Origin: Agrobacterium tumefaciens | Lineage (GTDB): Bacteria; Pseudomonadota; Alphaproteobacteria; Rhizobiales; Rhizobiaceae | Assembly (NCBI RefSeq): GCF_017726655.1 | Contig: NZ_CP072308.1 | Coordinates: forward strand, 1,983,501-2,047,500 | DNA length: 64,000 nt | Direction of reading: 5' to 3' | Shown: in pieces, positions 37,745 to 46,427 of the stretch | How the letters are laid out: each line of letters starts with the position of its first letter | Numbering within the stretch: position 1 is the first letter of the stretch | Program-made: the position numbers and the translations under genes | The notes under the pieces: generated by a model | Seen by the model: the letters and a program-made list of their open reading frames with translations, nothing else | Databases searched by the model: none | What the model was told of the DNA's origin: nothing

Positions 37745-39892
37745 ATGTTCAATCAACACTCCGTGGAAATCGAATGGGCAGGCCGCCCGCTGAAGCTCGA
37801 GACCGGCAAGGTCGCCCGTCAGGCTGATGGCGCCGTCATCGCAACCTACGGCGAGACCATGGTTCTCGCGACTGTGGTTTCCGCAAAGTCTCCTAAGCCG
37901 GGCCAGGATTTCTTCCCGCTGACCGTCAACTATCAGGAGAAGACCTACGCAGCCGGCAAGATCCCCGGTGGCTATTTCAAGCGCGAGGGACGTCCGAGCG
38001 AAAACGAAACGCTGGTTTCGCGCCTGATCGACCGTCCGATCCGTCCGCTGTTCCCTGAAGGCTACAAGAACGACACGCAGGTTGTCGTCACCGTTATCCA
38101 GCACGATCTGGAAAACAACCCTGACATTCTCTCCATGATCGCCACATCCGCGGCGCTGACGCTTTCCGGCGTTCCCTTCATGGGCCCGGTTGGCGGCGCA
38201 CGCGTTGGCTACATCAACGGAGAATACGTTCTGAATCCGCATCTCGACGAGATGGATGAATCGGTTCTGGACCTCGTTGTCGCCGGCACGCAGGACGCCG
38301 TCCTAATGGTGGAATCGGAAGCCAAGGAACTGAACGAAGACGTCATGCTCGGCGCGGTCATGTTCGGTCACCGCGGTTTCCAGCCGGTTATCGACGCGAT
38401 CATCAAGCTCGCTGAAGTTGCCGCCAAGGAGCCGCGCGAGTTCGAACCGGAAGATTTTTCCGCGCTCGAAAACGAGATGCTCGCCCTTGCGGAAGCTGAA
38501 CTGCGCGACGCTTACAAAATCACCGAGAAGGCTTCCCGCTACGCCGCCGTCGACGCCGTCAAGGCGAAGGTGAAGGCGCACTTCCTGCCGGAAGAAGGCG
38601 AAGCCAAGTACACGCCGGAAGAAATCGGCGCCGTCTTCAAGCACCTTCAGGCCAAGATCGTTCGCTGGAACGTTCTCGACACCAAGAGCCGCATCGACGG
38701 CCGTGACCTGTCGACCGTTCGCCCAATCGTTTCCGAAGTCGGCATCCTGCCCCGCACCCACGGCTCGGCGCTCTTCACCCGCGGTGAAACCCAGGCGATC
38801 GTTGTTGCGACCCTCGGCACCGGCGAAGACGAACAGTATGTCGACAGCCTGACCGGCATGTACAAGGAACGCTTCCTGCTGCATTACAACTTCCCGCCCT
38901 ACTCGGTCGGCGAAACTGGCCGCATGGGCTCCCCGGGCCGTCGCGAAATCGGCCACGGTAAGCTGGCATGGCGCGCGATCCGTCCGATGCTGCCGACTGC
39001 CGAACAGTTCCCCTACACGCTGCGCGTCGTTTCCGAAATCACCGAATCCAACGGCTCCTCGTCGATGGCAACTGTCTGCGGCACCTCGCTTGCACTGATG
39101 GATGCCGGTGTTCCGCTTGCCAAGCCGGTTGCGGGCATCGCCATGGGCCTGATCCTCGAAGGTGACCGTTTCGCGGTTCTCTCCGACATTCTCGGTGATG
39201 AAGACCACCTCGGCGACATGGACTTCAAGGTTGCAGGTACCGCCGACGGCATTACCTCGCTGCAGATGGACATCAAGATCGCCGGTATCACCGAAGAGAT
39301 CATGAAGATCGCTCTGGAGCAGGCACAGGGTGGCCGCAAGCACATTCTCGGCGAAATGGCCAATGCCATCACCGAGAGCCGTGGCCAGCTCGGCGAATTT
39401 GCGCCGCGCATCGAAGTGATGAACATCCCGGTCGACAAGATCCGTGAAGTCATCGGCTCCGGCGGGAAGGTCATTCGCGAAATCGTCGAAAAGACGGGTG
39501 CGAAGATCAACATTGAAGACGACGGCACCGTCAAGATCGCTTCTTCTTCCGGCAAGGAAATCGAAGCGGCTCGCAAGTGGATCCACTCCATCGTTGCGGA
39601 ACCGGAAGTCGGCGCGATCTACGAAGGCACGGTTGTCAAGACCGCCGACTTCGGCGCTTTCGTCAACTTCTTCGGCGCCCGTGACGGCCTCGTGCACATT
39701 TCACAGCTCGCTTCCGAGCGCGTTGCCAAGACTTCCGACGTCGTCAAGGAAGGCGACAAGGTCTGGGTCAAGCTGATGGGCTTCGACGAGCGTGGCAAGG
39801 TTCGCCTGTCCATGAAGGTTGTCGACCAGGAAAGCGGCAAGGAAATCGTTGCCGACAAGAAGAAGGAAGACGGTGAAGCCGCTGCCGAATAA
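37745..39892 (+). CDS. pnp: Polyribonucleotide nucleotidyltransferase (PNPase)
   Basis: This 715-residue enzyme has two RNase PH domains (about 1-220 and 315-550) joined by an all-helical domain, with the second core around [13 protein letters not shown] and [16 protein letters not shown] (catalytic Asp residues). A KH domain ([12 protein letters not shown], about 565-576) and an S1 domain (about 620-695) follow. It degrades RNA 3' to 5' with phosphate and can add tails. The order truB-rpsO-pnp is conserved. In enterobacteria the pnp leader is cut by RNase III for autoregulation; the inverted repeats in the 280-bp leader here could play such a part. Confidence 0.97.
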   Translation: MFNQHSVEIEWAGRPLKLETGKVARQADGAVIATYGETMVLATVVSAKSPKPGQDFFPLTVNYQEKTYAAGKIPGGYFKREGRPSENETLVSRLIDRPIRPLFPEGYKNDTQVVVTVIQHDLENNPDILSMIATSAALTLSGVPFMGPVGGARVGYINGEYVLNPHLDEMDESVLDLVVAGTQDAVLMVESEAKELNEDVMLGAVMFGHRGFQPVIDAIIKLAEVAAKEPREFEPEDFSALENEMLALAEAELRDAYKITEKASRYAAVDAVKAKVKAHFLPEEGEAKYTPEEIGAVFKHLQAKIVRWNVLDTKSRIDGRDLSTVRPIVSEVGILPRTHGSALFTRGETQAIVVATLGTGEDEQYVDSLTGMYKERFLLHYNFPPYSVGETGRMGSPGRREIGHGKLAWRAIRPMLPTAEQFPYTLRVVSEITESNGSSSMATVCGTSLALMDAGVPLAKPVAGIAMGLILEGDRFAVLSDILGDEDHLGDMDFKVAGTADGITSLQMDIKIAGITEEIMKIALEQAQGGRKHILGEMANAITESRGQLGEFAPRIEVMNIPVDKIREVIGSGGKVIREIVEKTGAKINIEDDGTVKIASSSGKEIEAARKWIHSIVAEPEVGAIYEGTVVKTADFGAFVNFFGARDGLVHISQLASERVAKTSDVVKEGDKVWVKLMGFDERGKVRLSMKVVDQESGKEIVADKKKEDGEAAAE

Positions 39893-39915
39893 GGCCGCGC
39901 CACCAGACCCTACCG

Positions 39916-39943
39916 AGGCGCGGGTTTTGCCCGCGCCTTTTTT
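39916..39943 (+). terminator. Intrinsic terminator of pnp
   Basis: AGGCGCGGG (39916-39924) pairs with CCCGCGCCT (39930-39938), followed by a TTTTTT tract to 39943. Confidence 0.9.
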
Positions 39944-39967
39944 CTATTTCATCTTGAGGACGCTCCC

Positions 39968-40984
39968 ATGAGCCGCGACGCTGTTAAAACCCTGTTCCAC
40001 CCTTTTGCTGCAGAAATGCTCGACATGCCGAAAGAGGGCGAACGCGTTCTGTTTCTGGGAGCGGAGGCGGGTCCGCGGCTTGAGGGCTTCAATGCGGAGA
40101 TCGTCGCGGTTCAGCATCTTCGCCCGCTCTATCGCGCCTTGCAGGCGCAGGGCGGTAACGTCACGCCGGATATTTCCGGTGAGGATTACGATGCGGCATT
40201 GCTGCTGTGTGGCAAACATCGCGGTGAGAACGAAAATCGCGTCGCCGAAGCATTGTCACGCGTGAAGGCCGGCGGGCTGATCGTTGCAGCCGGCTCCAAG
40301 GAGGACGGCATCGTCACGTTGCGCAAGACGCTGGCAAAACTCGGCATCGAAGCGGAATCGACGCCGAAATATCATGGCGTTGCCCTCTGGTTCAGGCGCC
40401 CGGAGGATACCTCCGCCATTGTGGCAAAACTCGCGCAGAAGCCGGTGACGGTGGAAGGTCGCTTCACCGCCCTGCCCGGCATGTTCTCCCATGACCGCGT
40501 GGATGATGGCTCGGAACTGCTCGCATCGCGTCTGCCGACTGATTTTGACGGCAATGCAGCCGATTTCGGTGCTGGCTGGGGCTATCTCTCCATCATGCTG
40601 GTCGAGAAGTCGCCGCGCACGGCGCGCATCGATCTGTTTGAGGCCGACTGGAATGCGCTGGAATACGCCAAGACCAATCTTCTCGAGAACAATCCGCGGC
40701 TGACGACACGCTTCTTCTGGCAGGATTTGGCCAATGAGCCGCCGAAGGAGAAATACGATCTCATTATCATGAATCCGCCTTTCCATGCAGCCGGACAGGC
40801 GGCGGAACCGACGCTTGGCCAAGCCTTCATCAAGGCCGCAGCAGGGGCGCTGCGCAGCGGCGGCAAGCTGCTGATGGTCGCCAATCGCGGCCTGCCCTAT
40901 GAGCCGGTTCTGGCTGCCGAATTCCGCACGACTGCCGAAGTGTGCCGCAACGCCCGCTTCAAGATTCTGAGTGCCCAGAAGTAA
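39968..40984 (+). CDS. rsmC: Class I methyltransferase, RsmC type (16S rRNA guanine-N2)
   Basis: This 338-residue protein has the two-lobe RsmC layout: a degenerate N-terminal methyltransferase-like half (about 1-160) and a catalytic half. The catalytic half has ADFGAGWGYLS for SAM binding (about 197-207) and IIMNPPFHAAG (about 264-274), the NPPF signature of base-amino methylation. RsmC methylates G1207 of 16S rRNA in E. coli; RlmG is a close paralogue, so the exact rRNA position is not certain. It lies just after the pnp terminator. Confidence 0.82.
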   Translation: MSRDAVKTLFHPFAAEMLDMPKEGERVLFLGAEAGPRLEGFNAEIVAVQHLRPLYRALQAQGGNVTPDISGEDYDAALLLCGKHRGENENRVAEALSRVKAGGLIVAAGSKEDGIVTLRKTLAKLGIEAESTPKYHGVALWFRRPEDTSAIVAKLAQKPVTVEGRFTALPGMFSHDRVDDGSELLASRLPTDFDGNAADFGAGWGYLSIMLVEKSPRTARIDLFEADWNALEYAKTNLLENNPRLTTRFFWQDLANEPPKEKYDLIIMNPPFHAAGQAAEPTLGQAFIKAAAGALRSGGKLLMVANRGLPYEPVLAAEFRTTAEVCRNARFKILSAQK

Positions 40985-40989
40985 TCAAA

Positions 40990-41970
40990 TCAGCTCAGCA
41001 GCCAGGCCCATAGCGACACGGACAGAACGCCGGTCGCTGTGGAGATGCTGATCGTGGAGGCCGCAACGCTGTGGCCGATACCGAACCGGTTGGCGATCAG
41101 CCAGGCATTTACACCCGTCGGTACCGATGAGGTGAGCACCAGCGCTGCCGTCCATTCGTGGCTGAGGCCAAGCGCATGGCCGATGATCCAGACACAGGCG
41201 GGCAACAGCAACAGTTTGAATACGGTCATGGTGACGGCGATGCCCATATTGCCGCGGATGGTATATTTCGTCAGGGCCATGCCAAGCGAGATGAGCGCTG
41301 CCGGCCCGGCCATGGACGCGACCTGATCAACCACGGTTTTGAGGATGGGCGTCAGGGGCACGCCGGAGACATTGGTCGAGAGGCCGATGGCAAGGCCGAT
41401 GACCAGCGGATTGGTCACGAGGTTGCGGCCGACCTGTTTGAAGACAGCAGCCACGCTGCGCTTTTCGCCGCCGACGGCCTTATGCGTGGCGTTTTCCATC
41501 AGGATCGTCCCTGCAATCATCATCACAGGCAGATGGATAGCGAGCAGGATTGACAGGGCAACCAGCCCCTCATCACCGACAGAACGACCGACCAACGGCA
41601 GGCCGATGAAGATATTGTTGGCGAAGGCCGATGAAATGCCGGCAATCACGGCAATGCGACCATCCTGCCTGAATACGTAACGGGTGACGATATGCCCGGC
41701 TGTCCAGGTAATGGCCACGCCGGCGAAATAGGTGATCCAGAGCAGGAAGGGCGATGCCCCGTGAAAATTCGCCTCCGCCAAGGTGCGAAAGATCAGCGTC
41801 GGTACTGCGATCTTGAACACGAAGTCGCTGAGAATATCGCCCGCATCCGCCCTGAACAATCCGGCCTTAACGGTGAGCCACCCAATCAGGATGAGAATAA
41901 AGATGGGGGCAACATTCGCGGCAACGGCAGACATGAAGGAAAAGCTTTCGCGGCTTCTGCGGGGAGACAC
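40990..41970 (-). CDS. AEC-family transporter (auxin efflux carrier-like permease)
   Basis: This 326-residue membrane protein has about ten predicted helices. It has the AEC/BART repeats, including PIFILILIGWLTVKAGLF at the start and NNIFIGLPL in helix 4. Bacterial members move organic acids such as malate, malonate or amino-acid-derived acids. The substrate is not readable here. The longest frame starts with a GTG at 41970; an ATG at 41934 is an alternative, and neither has a clear ribosome site. It is convergent with rsmC, 5 bases apart at the stops. Confidence 0.85.
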   Translation of the reverse strand: MSPRRSRESFSFMSAVAANVAPIFILILIGWLTVKAGLFRADAGDILSDFVFKIAVPTLIFRTLAEANFHGASPFLLWITYFAGVAITWTAGHIVTRYVFRQDGRIAVIAGISSAFANNIFIGLPLVGRSVGDEGLVALSILLAIHLPVMMIAGTILMENATHKAVGGEKRSVAAVFKQVGRNLVTNPLVIGLAIGLSTNVSGVPLTPILKTVVDQVASMAGPAALISLGMALTKYTIRGNMGIAVTMTVFKLLLLPACVWIIGHALGLSHEWTAALVLTSSVPTGVNAWLIANRFGIGHSVAASTISISTATGVLSVSLWAWLLS

Positions 41971-42112
41971 TCCGCTTTAGAGCCTTTTCGGCCGGAATGG
42001 AATCAGGAAATATGAGCGTCTTGCTTCTAGCTGAACGGCACGCGTGATGGATGGCATGCCTATTGCCTTTGAAGTGAGCGGCATGCCTGCCGAAATCGAG
42101 AGAGGAGGCATG

Positions 42113-42190
42113 GCATAAAAGAAAAAGCGGGGTCGCCCCCGCCTTTTGTCCGTTATGGACCGCCAGTACATCCGTGGCGGAGATAACGGT
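42113..42190 (-). ncRNA. Structured RNA motif with intrinsic terminator (second copy of the 13.3 kb motif)
   Basis: Read on the minus strand, CCGTTAT (42189-42183) pairs with ATAACGG (42156-42150), and inside it CCGCCA (42180-42175) pairs with TGGCGG (42165-42160) around the 9-nt loop CGGATGTAC. An 8-base gap leads to a terminator stem GCGGGG/CCCCGC (42127-42142) and a U-rich tract to 42113. The same loop, flanking CCA/TGG pairs and terminator occur at 13.3 kb. Here the stems are longer and differ in sequence. It lies 143 bp upstream of the AEC transporter start on the same strand, so it may be a leader or a free small RNA. Confidence 0.5.
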
Positions 42191-42218
42191 CGAGCCAGAA
42201 GACCTTCATGCCTTCCAT
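42153..42218 (-). CDS. Possible 21-residue small ORF overlapping the structured RNA motif
   Basis: An ATG at 42218 opens a 21-codon frame, MEGMKVFWLDRYLRHGCTGG plus a final Pro, ending in TAA just before the terminator. GAGGAA lies 11 bases upstream, and an in-frame TGA precedes it, so the frame is closed on both sides. The related copy at 13.3 kb encodes HGCTG in one frame but has no matching stop. The shared bases are therefore better explained by RNA structure than by protein. Low confidence as a gene. Confidence 0.25.
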   Translation of the reverse strand: MEGMKVFWLDRYLRHGCTGGP

Positions 42219-42392
42219 GCCGGCAAGAGTTCCTCACCGGTGCTCTGAAGGAACAGATAGCTCACTCACGTGACGGGAAGATGACGGTTCTGGCCAGCTC
42301 CTCAAGCGGCATGGCATCCTTTGGGCTTTTCTTGCCGCGAGAAATGTTTAAGACCATCAGAAACAACGCCTCGTGCGAACCGGATAGGGCCC

Positions 42393-43385
42393 ATGACGAA
42401 ATTCGACGTACTGACTGTCGGCAATGCCATCGTCGACATCATCTCCCGCTGCGATGACACGTTTCTCAACGACAATGCGATTACCAAAGGTGCGATGAAC
42501 CTCATCGACGCGGAGCGCGCGGAGTTGCTTTATTCACTGATGGGCCCGGCACTCGAAGCCTCCGGCGGCAGCGCCGGCAATACGGCGGCAGGTGTGGCGA
42601 ATTTTGGCGGCAGGGCTGCCTATTTCGGCAAGGTGGCGGAAGACCAGCTTGGCGAAATCTTCCAGCACGACATCCGCGCTCAGGGCGTTTATTTCGAGAC
42701 CAAGCCGGAAGGCACTTTCCCGCCCACTGCCCGCTCGATGATCTTCGTGACTGAAGACGGCGAGCGTTCGATGAACACCTATCTTGGCGCCTGCGTCGAT
42801 CTCGGCCCTGAGGATGTGGAAGACGATGTGGTGGCGCAGACCAAGGTCACCTATTTCGAAGGTTACCTGTGGGATCCGCCACGCGCCAAGGACGCGATCC
42901 GCGAATGTGCCCGCATTGCGCATGAAAACGGCCGCGAAGTTTCCATGACGCTTTCCGACAGTTTCTGCGTCGGCCGTTACCGTGACGAGTTTCTCGATCT
43001 GATGCGCTCCGGCACGGTGGACATCGTTTTCGCCAACAAGCAGGAAGCGCTTTCCCTTTATGAAACCGACGACTTCGAGCTTGCGCTGACCAGGATCGCC
43101 GCCGACTGCAAGATCGCGGCGGTGACGATGAGCGAGGAAGGTGCGGTTATCCTGCACGGCACTGACCGCGTGAAGGTGGAAGCCTATCCGGTGCATGACG
43201 TGGTAGACACGACCGGTGCGGGCGATCTTTTCGCCGCCGGTTTCCTGTTCGGCTACACCCAGGACAGGTCGCTGGAAGATTGCGGCAAGCTTGGCTGCCT
43301 TGCGGCTGCCGCCGTCATCCAGCAGGTCGGGCCGCGCCCCATGTCATCGCTGAAGGCGCTTGGCGAGAAGCACGGCCTTATTTGA
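42393..43385 (+). CDS. PfkB-family sugar/nucleoside kinase (adenosine kinase-like)
   Basis: This 330-residue ribokinase-fold enzyme has the N-terminal GGSAGNTAAGVANFGGRAAY signature and the catalytic DTTGAGDLFAAGFLFGY (about 269-285) with its base Asp. The small lid and the overall length are like bacterial adenosine kinases and related PfkB proteins. The ATG at 42393 begins the domain; an upstream in-frame ATG at 42321 is rejected. The exact acceptor (adenosine or a sugar) is uncertain. Its end overlaps the convergent SH3 gene by 8 bp. Confidence 0.88.
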   Translation: MTKFDVLTVGNAIVDIISRCDDTFLNDNAITKGAMNLIDAERAELLYSLMGPALEASGGSAGNTAAGVANFGGRAAYFGKVAEDQLGEIFQHDIRAQGVYFETKPEGTFPPTARSMIFVTEDGERSMNTYLGACVDLGPEDVEDDVVAQTKVTYFEGYLWDPPRAKDAIRECARIAHENGREVSMTLSDSFCVGRYRDEFLDLMRSGTVDIVFANKQEALSLYETDDFELALTRIAADCKIAAVTMSEEGAVILHGTDRVKVEAYPVHDVVDTTGAGDLFAAGFLFGYTQDRSLEDCGKLGCLAAAAVIQQVGPRPMSSLKALGEKHGLI

Positions 43386-43917
43386 AGGCTTCACCGGGGT
43401 AAGCACCCCAGATTTCGCCCTGTGACACCCAGCCCGAGGCCTGACCGGCCTCGGCGCGGCACCAGTCACCGTTGCATTCCCCGATCCGGAAGACCACACC
43501 CGGCTCAAGCCGTGCTACGACGGCAGCGCCGGACTGCGCTTCACGGCGCATGTTGACATAGACTTCCTTGCCCTTACCGCGCATCCATGGGGCAGCAACA
43601 GCCGTGCGCTCTCCCGACAGCAGCGCCTGATTGACCCAGCCCTCAGTGCCGTCAGCATCGCGAATGCGGCGCCAGTTCTCATATTCCTGAATAATTTCGA
43701 CCGGCATGCCCGATTTCATGTACATCCAGGACACGGCATAATCCGTGCTCGGTCCGATGCGCATGTTGACGCGTTTGGATTTCAGGCTGACAAAACGCGG
43801 CAGAGGCAAGCCGCTCGCGCCCTTAGCCGCGCCTTGGGCAACGGCCTGGCCTGCCACACCGGAGAAGCCCAGAGACAATGCAATGCAAACGATAGATACC
43901 ACACTGCGCATGCCCAT
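43378..43917 (-). CDS. Secreted protein with bacterial SH3 domains
   Basis: This 179-residue protein has a signal peptide (about 1-27) followed by two SH3b-type repeats. The first has SKRVNMRIGPSTDYAVSWMY and the second has EVYVNMRREAQSGAAVVARL, each ending in a GWV turn (GTEGWVNQ, SGWVSQGE). SH3b domains in envelope proteins usually bind peptidoglycan or mediate protein contacts. No catalytic domain is present. The ATG at 43917 is preceded by GGGAAACGGAA. Confidence 0.85.
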   Translation of the reverse strand: MGMRSVVSIVCIALSLGFSGVAGQAVAQGAAKGASGLPLPRFVSLKSKRVNMRIGPSTDYAVSWMYMKSGMPVEIIQEYENWRRIRDADGTEGWVNQALLSGERTAVAAPWMRGKGKEVYVNMRREAQSGAAVVARLEPGVVFRIGECNGDWCRAEAGQASGWVSQGEIWGAYPGEAFK

Positions 43918-44091
43918 TTCCGTTTCCCGCCTTCTGCAAATCGGATGATATCCAAGGGGGCGTGTTTCCCCATGCCTCAAGATGCGGCGAGTTTTATTTG
44001 TCTTCGCCGTTGGGTCTGGTAGAAACGCCCTGATTGAAAGAAATTATCGCTCTTTCTGGTTAATGACTTCTGAACAAGGCAGCGGCAAACG

Positions 44092-45096
44092 ATGACCCAC
44101 AAGAAGAGACCGACAGTCTATATCACCCGCAAATTGCCTGATGTCGTCGAAACCAGAATGCGCGAACTGTTCGACGCGGAGCTCAATATTGACGACACCC
44201 CGCGCAGTGAGGAAGACCTGGTCGCCGCCATGCAGCGGGTGGACGTGCTCGTGCCGACGGTTACGGACCGTGTCACCGCTGCGATGATCGAGCAGGCTGG
44301 GCCGCAGCTGAAGCTGATCGCCAGCTTCTCCAACGGCATCGACCACGTGGACGTGGACGCCGCGGCCCGTAAGGGCATCACTGTGACCAACACGCCCAAT
44401 GTGCTGACCGAGGACAGCGCCGATATTACCATGGCCCTTGTGCTCGCCGTACCGCGCCGCATGATCGAGGGCACACGCGTGCTTGCCAATGGCGCAGACG
44501 AATGGCTCGGCTGGTCACCGACGTGGATGCTGGGACGGCGTATTTCCGGCAAGCGTATCGGTATTGTCGGGATGGGCCGCATCGGCACGGCGGTGGCGCG
44601 GCGCGCCAAGGCTTTCGGGCTTTCCATTCACTATCACAACCGCAAACGCGTCAATCCGGCCACCGAGGCGGAGCTTGAGGCGACCTATTGGGACAGCCTC
44701 GACCAGATGCTGGCGCGCGTGGATATCGTGTCCGTCAACTGCCCTTCGACGCCGGCGACCTATCACCTGATTTCGGCACGGCGGCTCGCGCTGATGCAGC
44801 CGACGAGCTACATCGTCAACACGGCACGCGGTGATATCATCGATGAAGCAGCGATGATCCAATGCCTGCGCGAGGGCAAGATCGCCGGCGCTGGGCTGGA
44901 TGTTTACGAGAATGAGCCTGCGGTGAACCCCAAGCTCATCAAGCTTGCCAAGGAAGGCAAGGTCGTACTGCTTCCACATATGGGCTCGGCAACGATCGAA
45001 GGCCGCATCGAGATGGGCGACAAGGTCATCATCAATATCCGCACGCTGTTCGATGGCCACCGTCCGCCCAACCGGGTGTTGCCCGGCCGCAGCTAG
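44092..45096 (+). CDS. D-2-hydroxyacid dehydrogenase (glyoxylate/hydroxypyruvate reductase type)
   Basis: This 334-residue NAD(P)-dependent enzyme has the Rossmann motif GIVGMGRIGTAVARRAKAFG (about 160-179). The catalytic triad is seen as Arg in NTARGDIIDE (about 244), Glu in YENEP (about 273) and His in LPHMGSAT (about 292). It is nearest to glyoxylate reductases of the GyaR/GhrB branch. These reduce glyoxylate or hydroxypyruvate. The gene stands alone and is divergent from the SH3 gene. Confidence 0.88.
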   Translation: MTHKKRPTVYITRKLPDVVETRMRELFDAELNIDDTPRSEEDLVAAMQRVDVLVPTVTDRVTAAMIEQAGPQLKLIASFSNGIDHVDVDAAARKGITVTNTPNVLTEDSADITMALVLAVPRRMIEGTRVLANGADEWLGWSPTWMLGRRISGKRIGIVGMGRIGTAVARRAKAFGLSIHYHNRKRVNPATEAELEATYWDSLDQMLARVDIVSVNCPSTPATYHLISARRLALMQPTSYIVNTARGDIIDEAAMIQCLREGKIAGAGLDVYENEPAVNPKLIKLAKEGKVVLLPHMGSATIEGRIEMGDKVIINIRTLFDGHRPPNRVLPGRS

Positions 45097-45164
45097 GCCC
45101 TGAAACGGGCTCTGATAAAAGCTCTCACGGCTCTTGCCTGACCACTCTCATCGGAAAAGTCGCT

Positions 45165-45641
45165 TTAGCCGAGGATCTTCGTCATCTCGATCGAGGTCGT
45201 GCGATCATATCCCGCATGGGCGTTTTCTGCCGTCTTGACGAAACCCCAGTCGCCAAACTTTGCATGATTGGCGACAAGTTCAATCCGGGTTTCCAGCCGT
45301 AGCGCCGGCAATGCCAGTTCACGGGCCAAGGCCTCGGCTTGCGCCAGCAATATTTTACCGATGCCTTTTCCCTGTGCGTTCGGGGAAACGCACAGCTTGC
45401 CGACATAAAGGCAAGCGGGTGGCTCCGGCCTGCAGAAAAGGCAACCCAGCAACTCATTCCCGTCCAAAGCCACGAAAGCAATTTCCGCCCTTGCCTTTTC
45501 GGCAAGATTATCAGGCGTCAGGCGATGGGCTGAAGATGGCGGGTCGATGATGCCATCCATGTAAGCGAAGGACGTCATGATAAGCGCCAGCAATTCATGC
45601 CAGCGGTCGAAGTCGTCACCGATTCTTTTGATTTCCATCAT
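45165..45641 (-). CDS. GNAT-family N-acetyltransferase
   Basis: This 158-residue protein has GNAT strands around IAFVALDGNELLGCLFC and the acetyl-CoA loop of motif A, SPNAQGKGIGKILLAQAE (about 97-114). It is the last gene of recF-thiF-GNAT: its ATG overlaps the stop of the preceding gene (ACATGATGG), so expression is coupled. The substrate is unknown. Confidence 0.85.
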   Translation of the reverse strand: MMEIKRIGDDFDRWHELLALIMTSFAYMDGIIDPPSSAHRLTPDNLAEKARAEIAFVALDGNELLGCLFCRPEPPACLYVGKLCVSPNAQGKGIGKILLAQAEALARELALPALRLETRIELVANHAKFGDWGFVKTAENAHAGYDRTTSIEMTKILG

Positions 45642-46405
45642 GTTTTCTTTGTCCCCTGCCGCCGCTTGTATCGCACCGTTTCGAAACGTGCCAACAGGGC
45701 GTCATAAAGGAGCAGACGCCCAATCAGCGGTTCGCCGGCACCGGTGATCAGCTTTATCGCCTCCATGGCCATCAGCGTGCCGACAACGCCCGTCAGCGCA
45801 CCGACAATCCCTGTTTCCGCACAATTTGGAATAAGACCTTGCGGCGGCGGCTCGGGAAACAGGTCACGATAGCCGGGCAGCAAGGCGCCTTCGTCATTTG
45901 TCTCATAGGGCTTCAGCACCGTCACGGAGCCATCAAAACGCCCGACCGCGCCGGTCACCAGCGGCCTTCTTGCCGTTTCCGCCGCGTCGGCGGCAGAATA
46001 TCGCGTGTCGAAATTGTCCGATCCGTCGATCAGGAGATCGAAGGATTGTAAATGATCATGCGCCCAGACCTGCGAAAAACGATCTTCAAAGACGATGGTA
46101 CGCACATGCGGATTTAGGCGTGCGATGGCCTTGCGCGCACTTTCCGTCTTCTGCTCGCCAATCGTTCCGCTATCATGAATCACCTGGCGCTGAAGATTCG
46201 AGAGAGACACGACGTCATCGTCGATCATGCCGAGTGTGCCGACGCCGGCGGCCGCGAGATAATGAAGGACGGGCGCCCCTAGACCACCCGCCCCGATGAC
46301 CAGGACGCGCGCGGCCTTCAGCCTTTGCTGGCCCGCGCCGCCGATCTCCGGCAGCAGGATGTGGCGTTTGTAGCGTTCGATTTCTTCCGGGCTCAGCGGG
46401 TCCAT
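45638..46405 (-). CDS. ThiF/MoeB-family adenylyltransferase (E1-like)
   Basis: This 255-residue enzyme begins RYKRHILLPEIGGAGQQRLK and has the ATP site VLVIGAGGLGAPVLHYLAAA, DDVVSLSNLQRQVIH and the adenylate-site DGSDNFDTRY. The conserved PNCAETGIVGALTGVVG is present. Two zinc-ligand Cys pairs usual in MoeB are missing: the first reads GYRD instead of CYRC, and the C-terminus has none. It adenylates the C-terminal Gly-Gly of a sulfur carrier (MoaD or ThiS type); which one is unclear. The frame is open to 46501, but the ATG at 46405 has GAGGGAG upstream. It starts 22 bases after the recF stop. Confidence 0.88.
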   Translation of the reverse strand: MDPLSPEEIERYKRHILLPEIGGAGQQRLKAARVLVIGAGGLGAPVLHYLAAAGVGTLGMIDDDVVSLSNLQRQVIHDSGTIGEQKTESARKAIARLNPHVRTIVFEDRFSQVWAHDHLQSFDLLIDGSDNFDTRYSAADAAETARRPLVTGAVGRFDGSVTVLKPYETNDEGALLPGYRDLFPEPPPQGLIPNCAETGIVGALTGVVGTLMAMEAIKLITGAGEPLIGRLLLYDALLARFETVRYKRRQGTKKT

Positions 46406-46427
46406 GTCGCACTCCCTCTTTTTGCGT

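Noticed and set aside
36938..39697. Long minus-strand frames opposite pnp (434 and 464 codons)
   Set aside because: They are shadows of pnp and of the intergenic region; the product has no protein family features.
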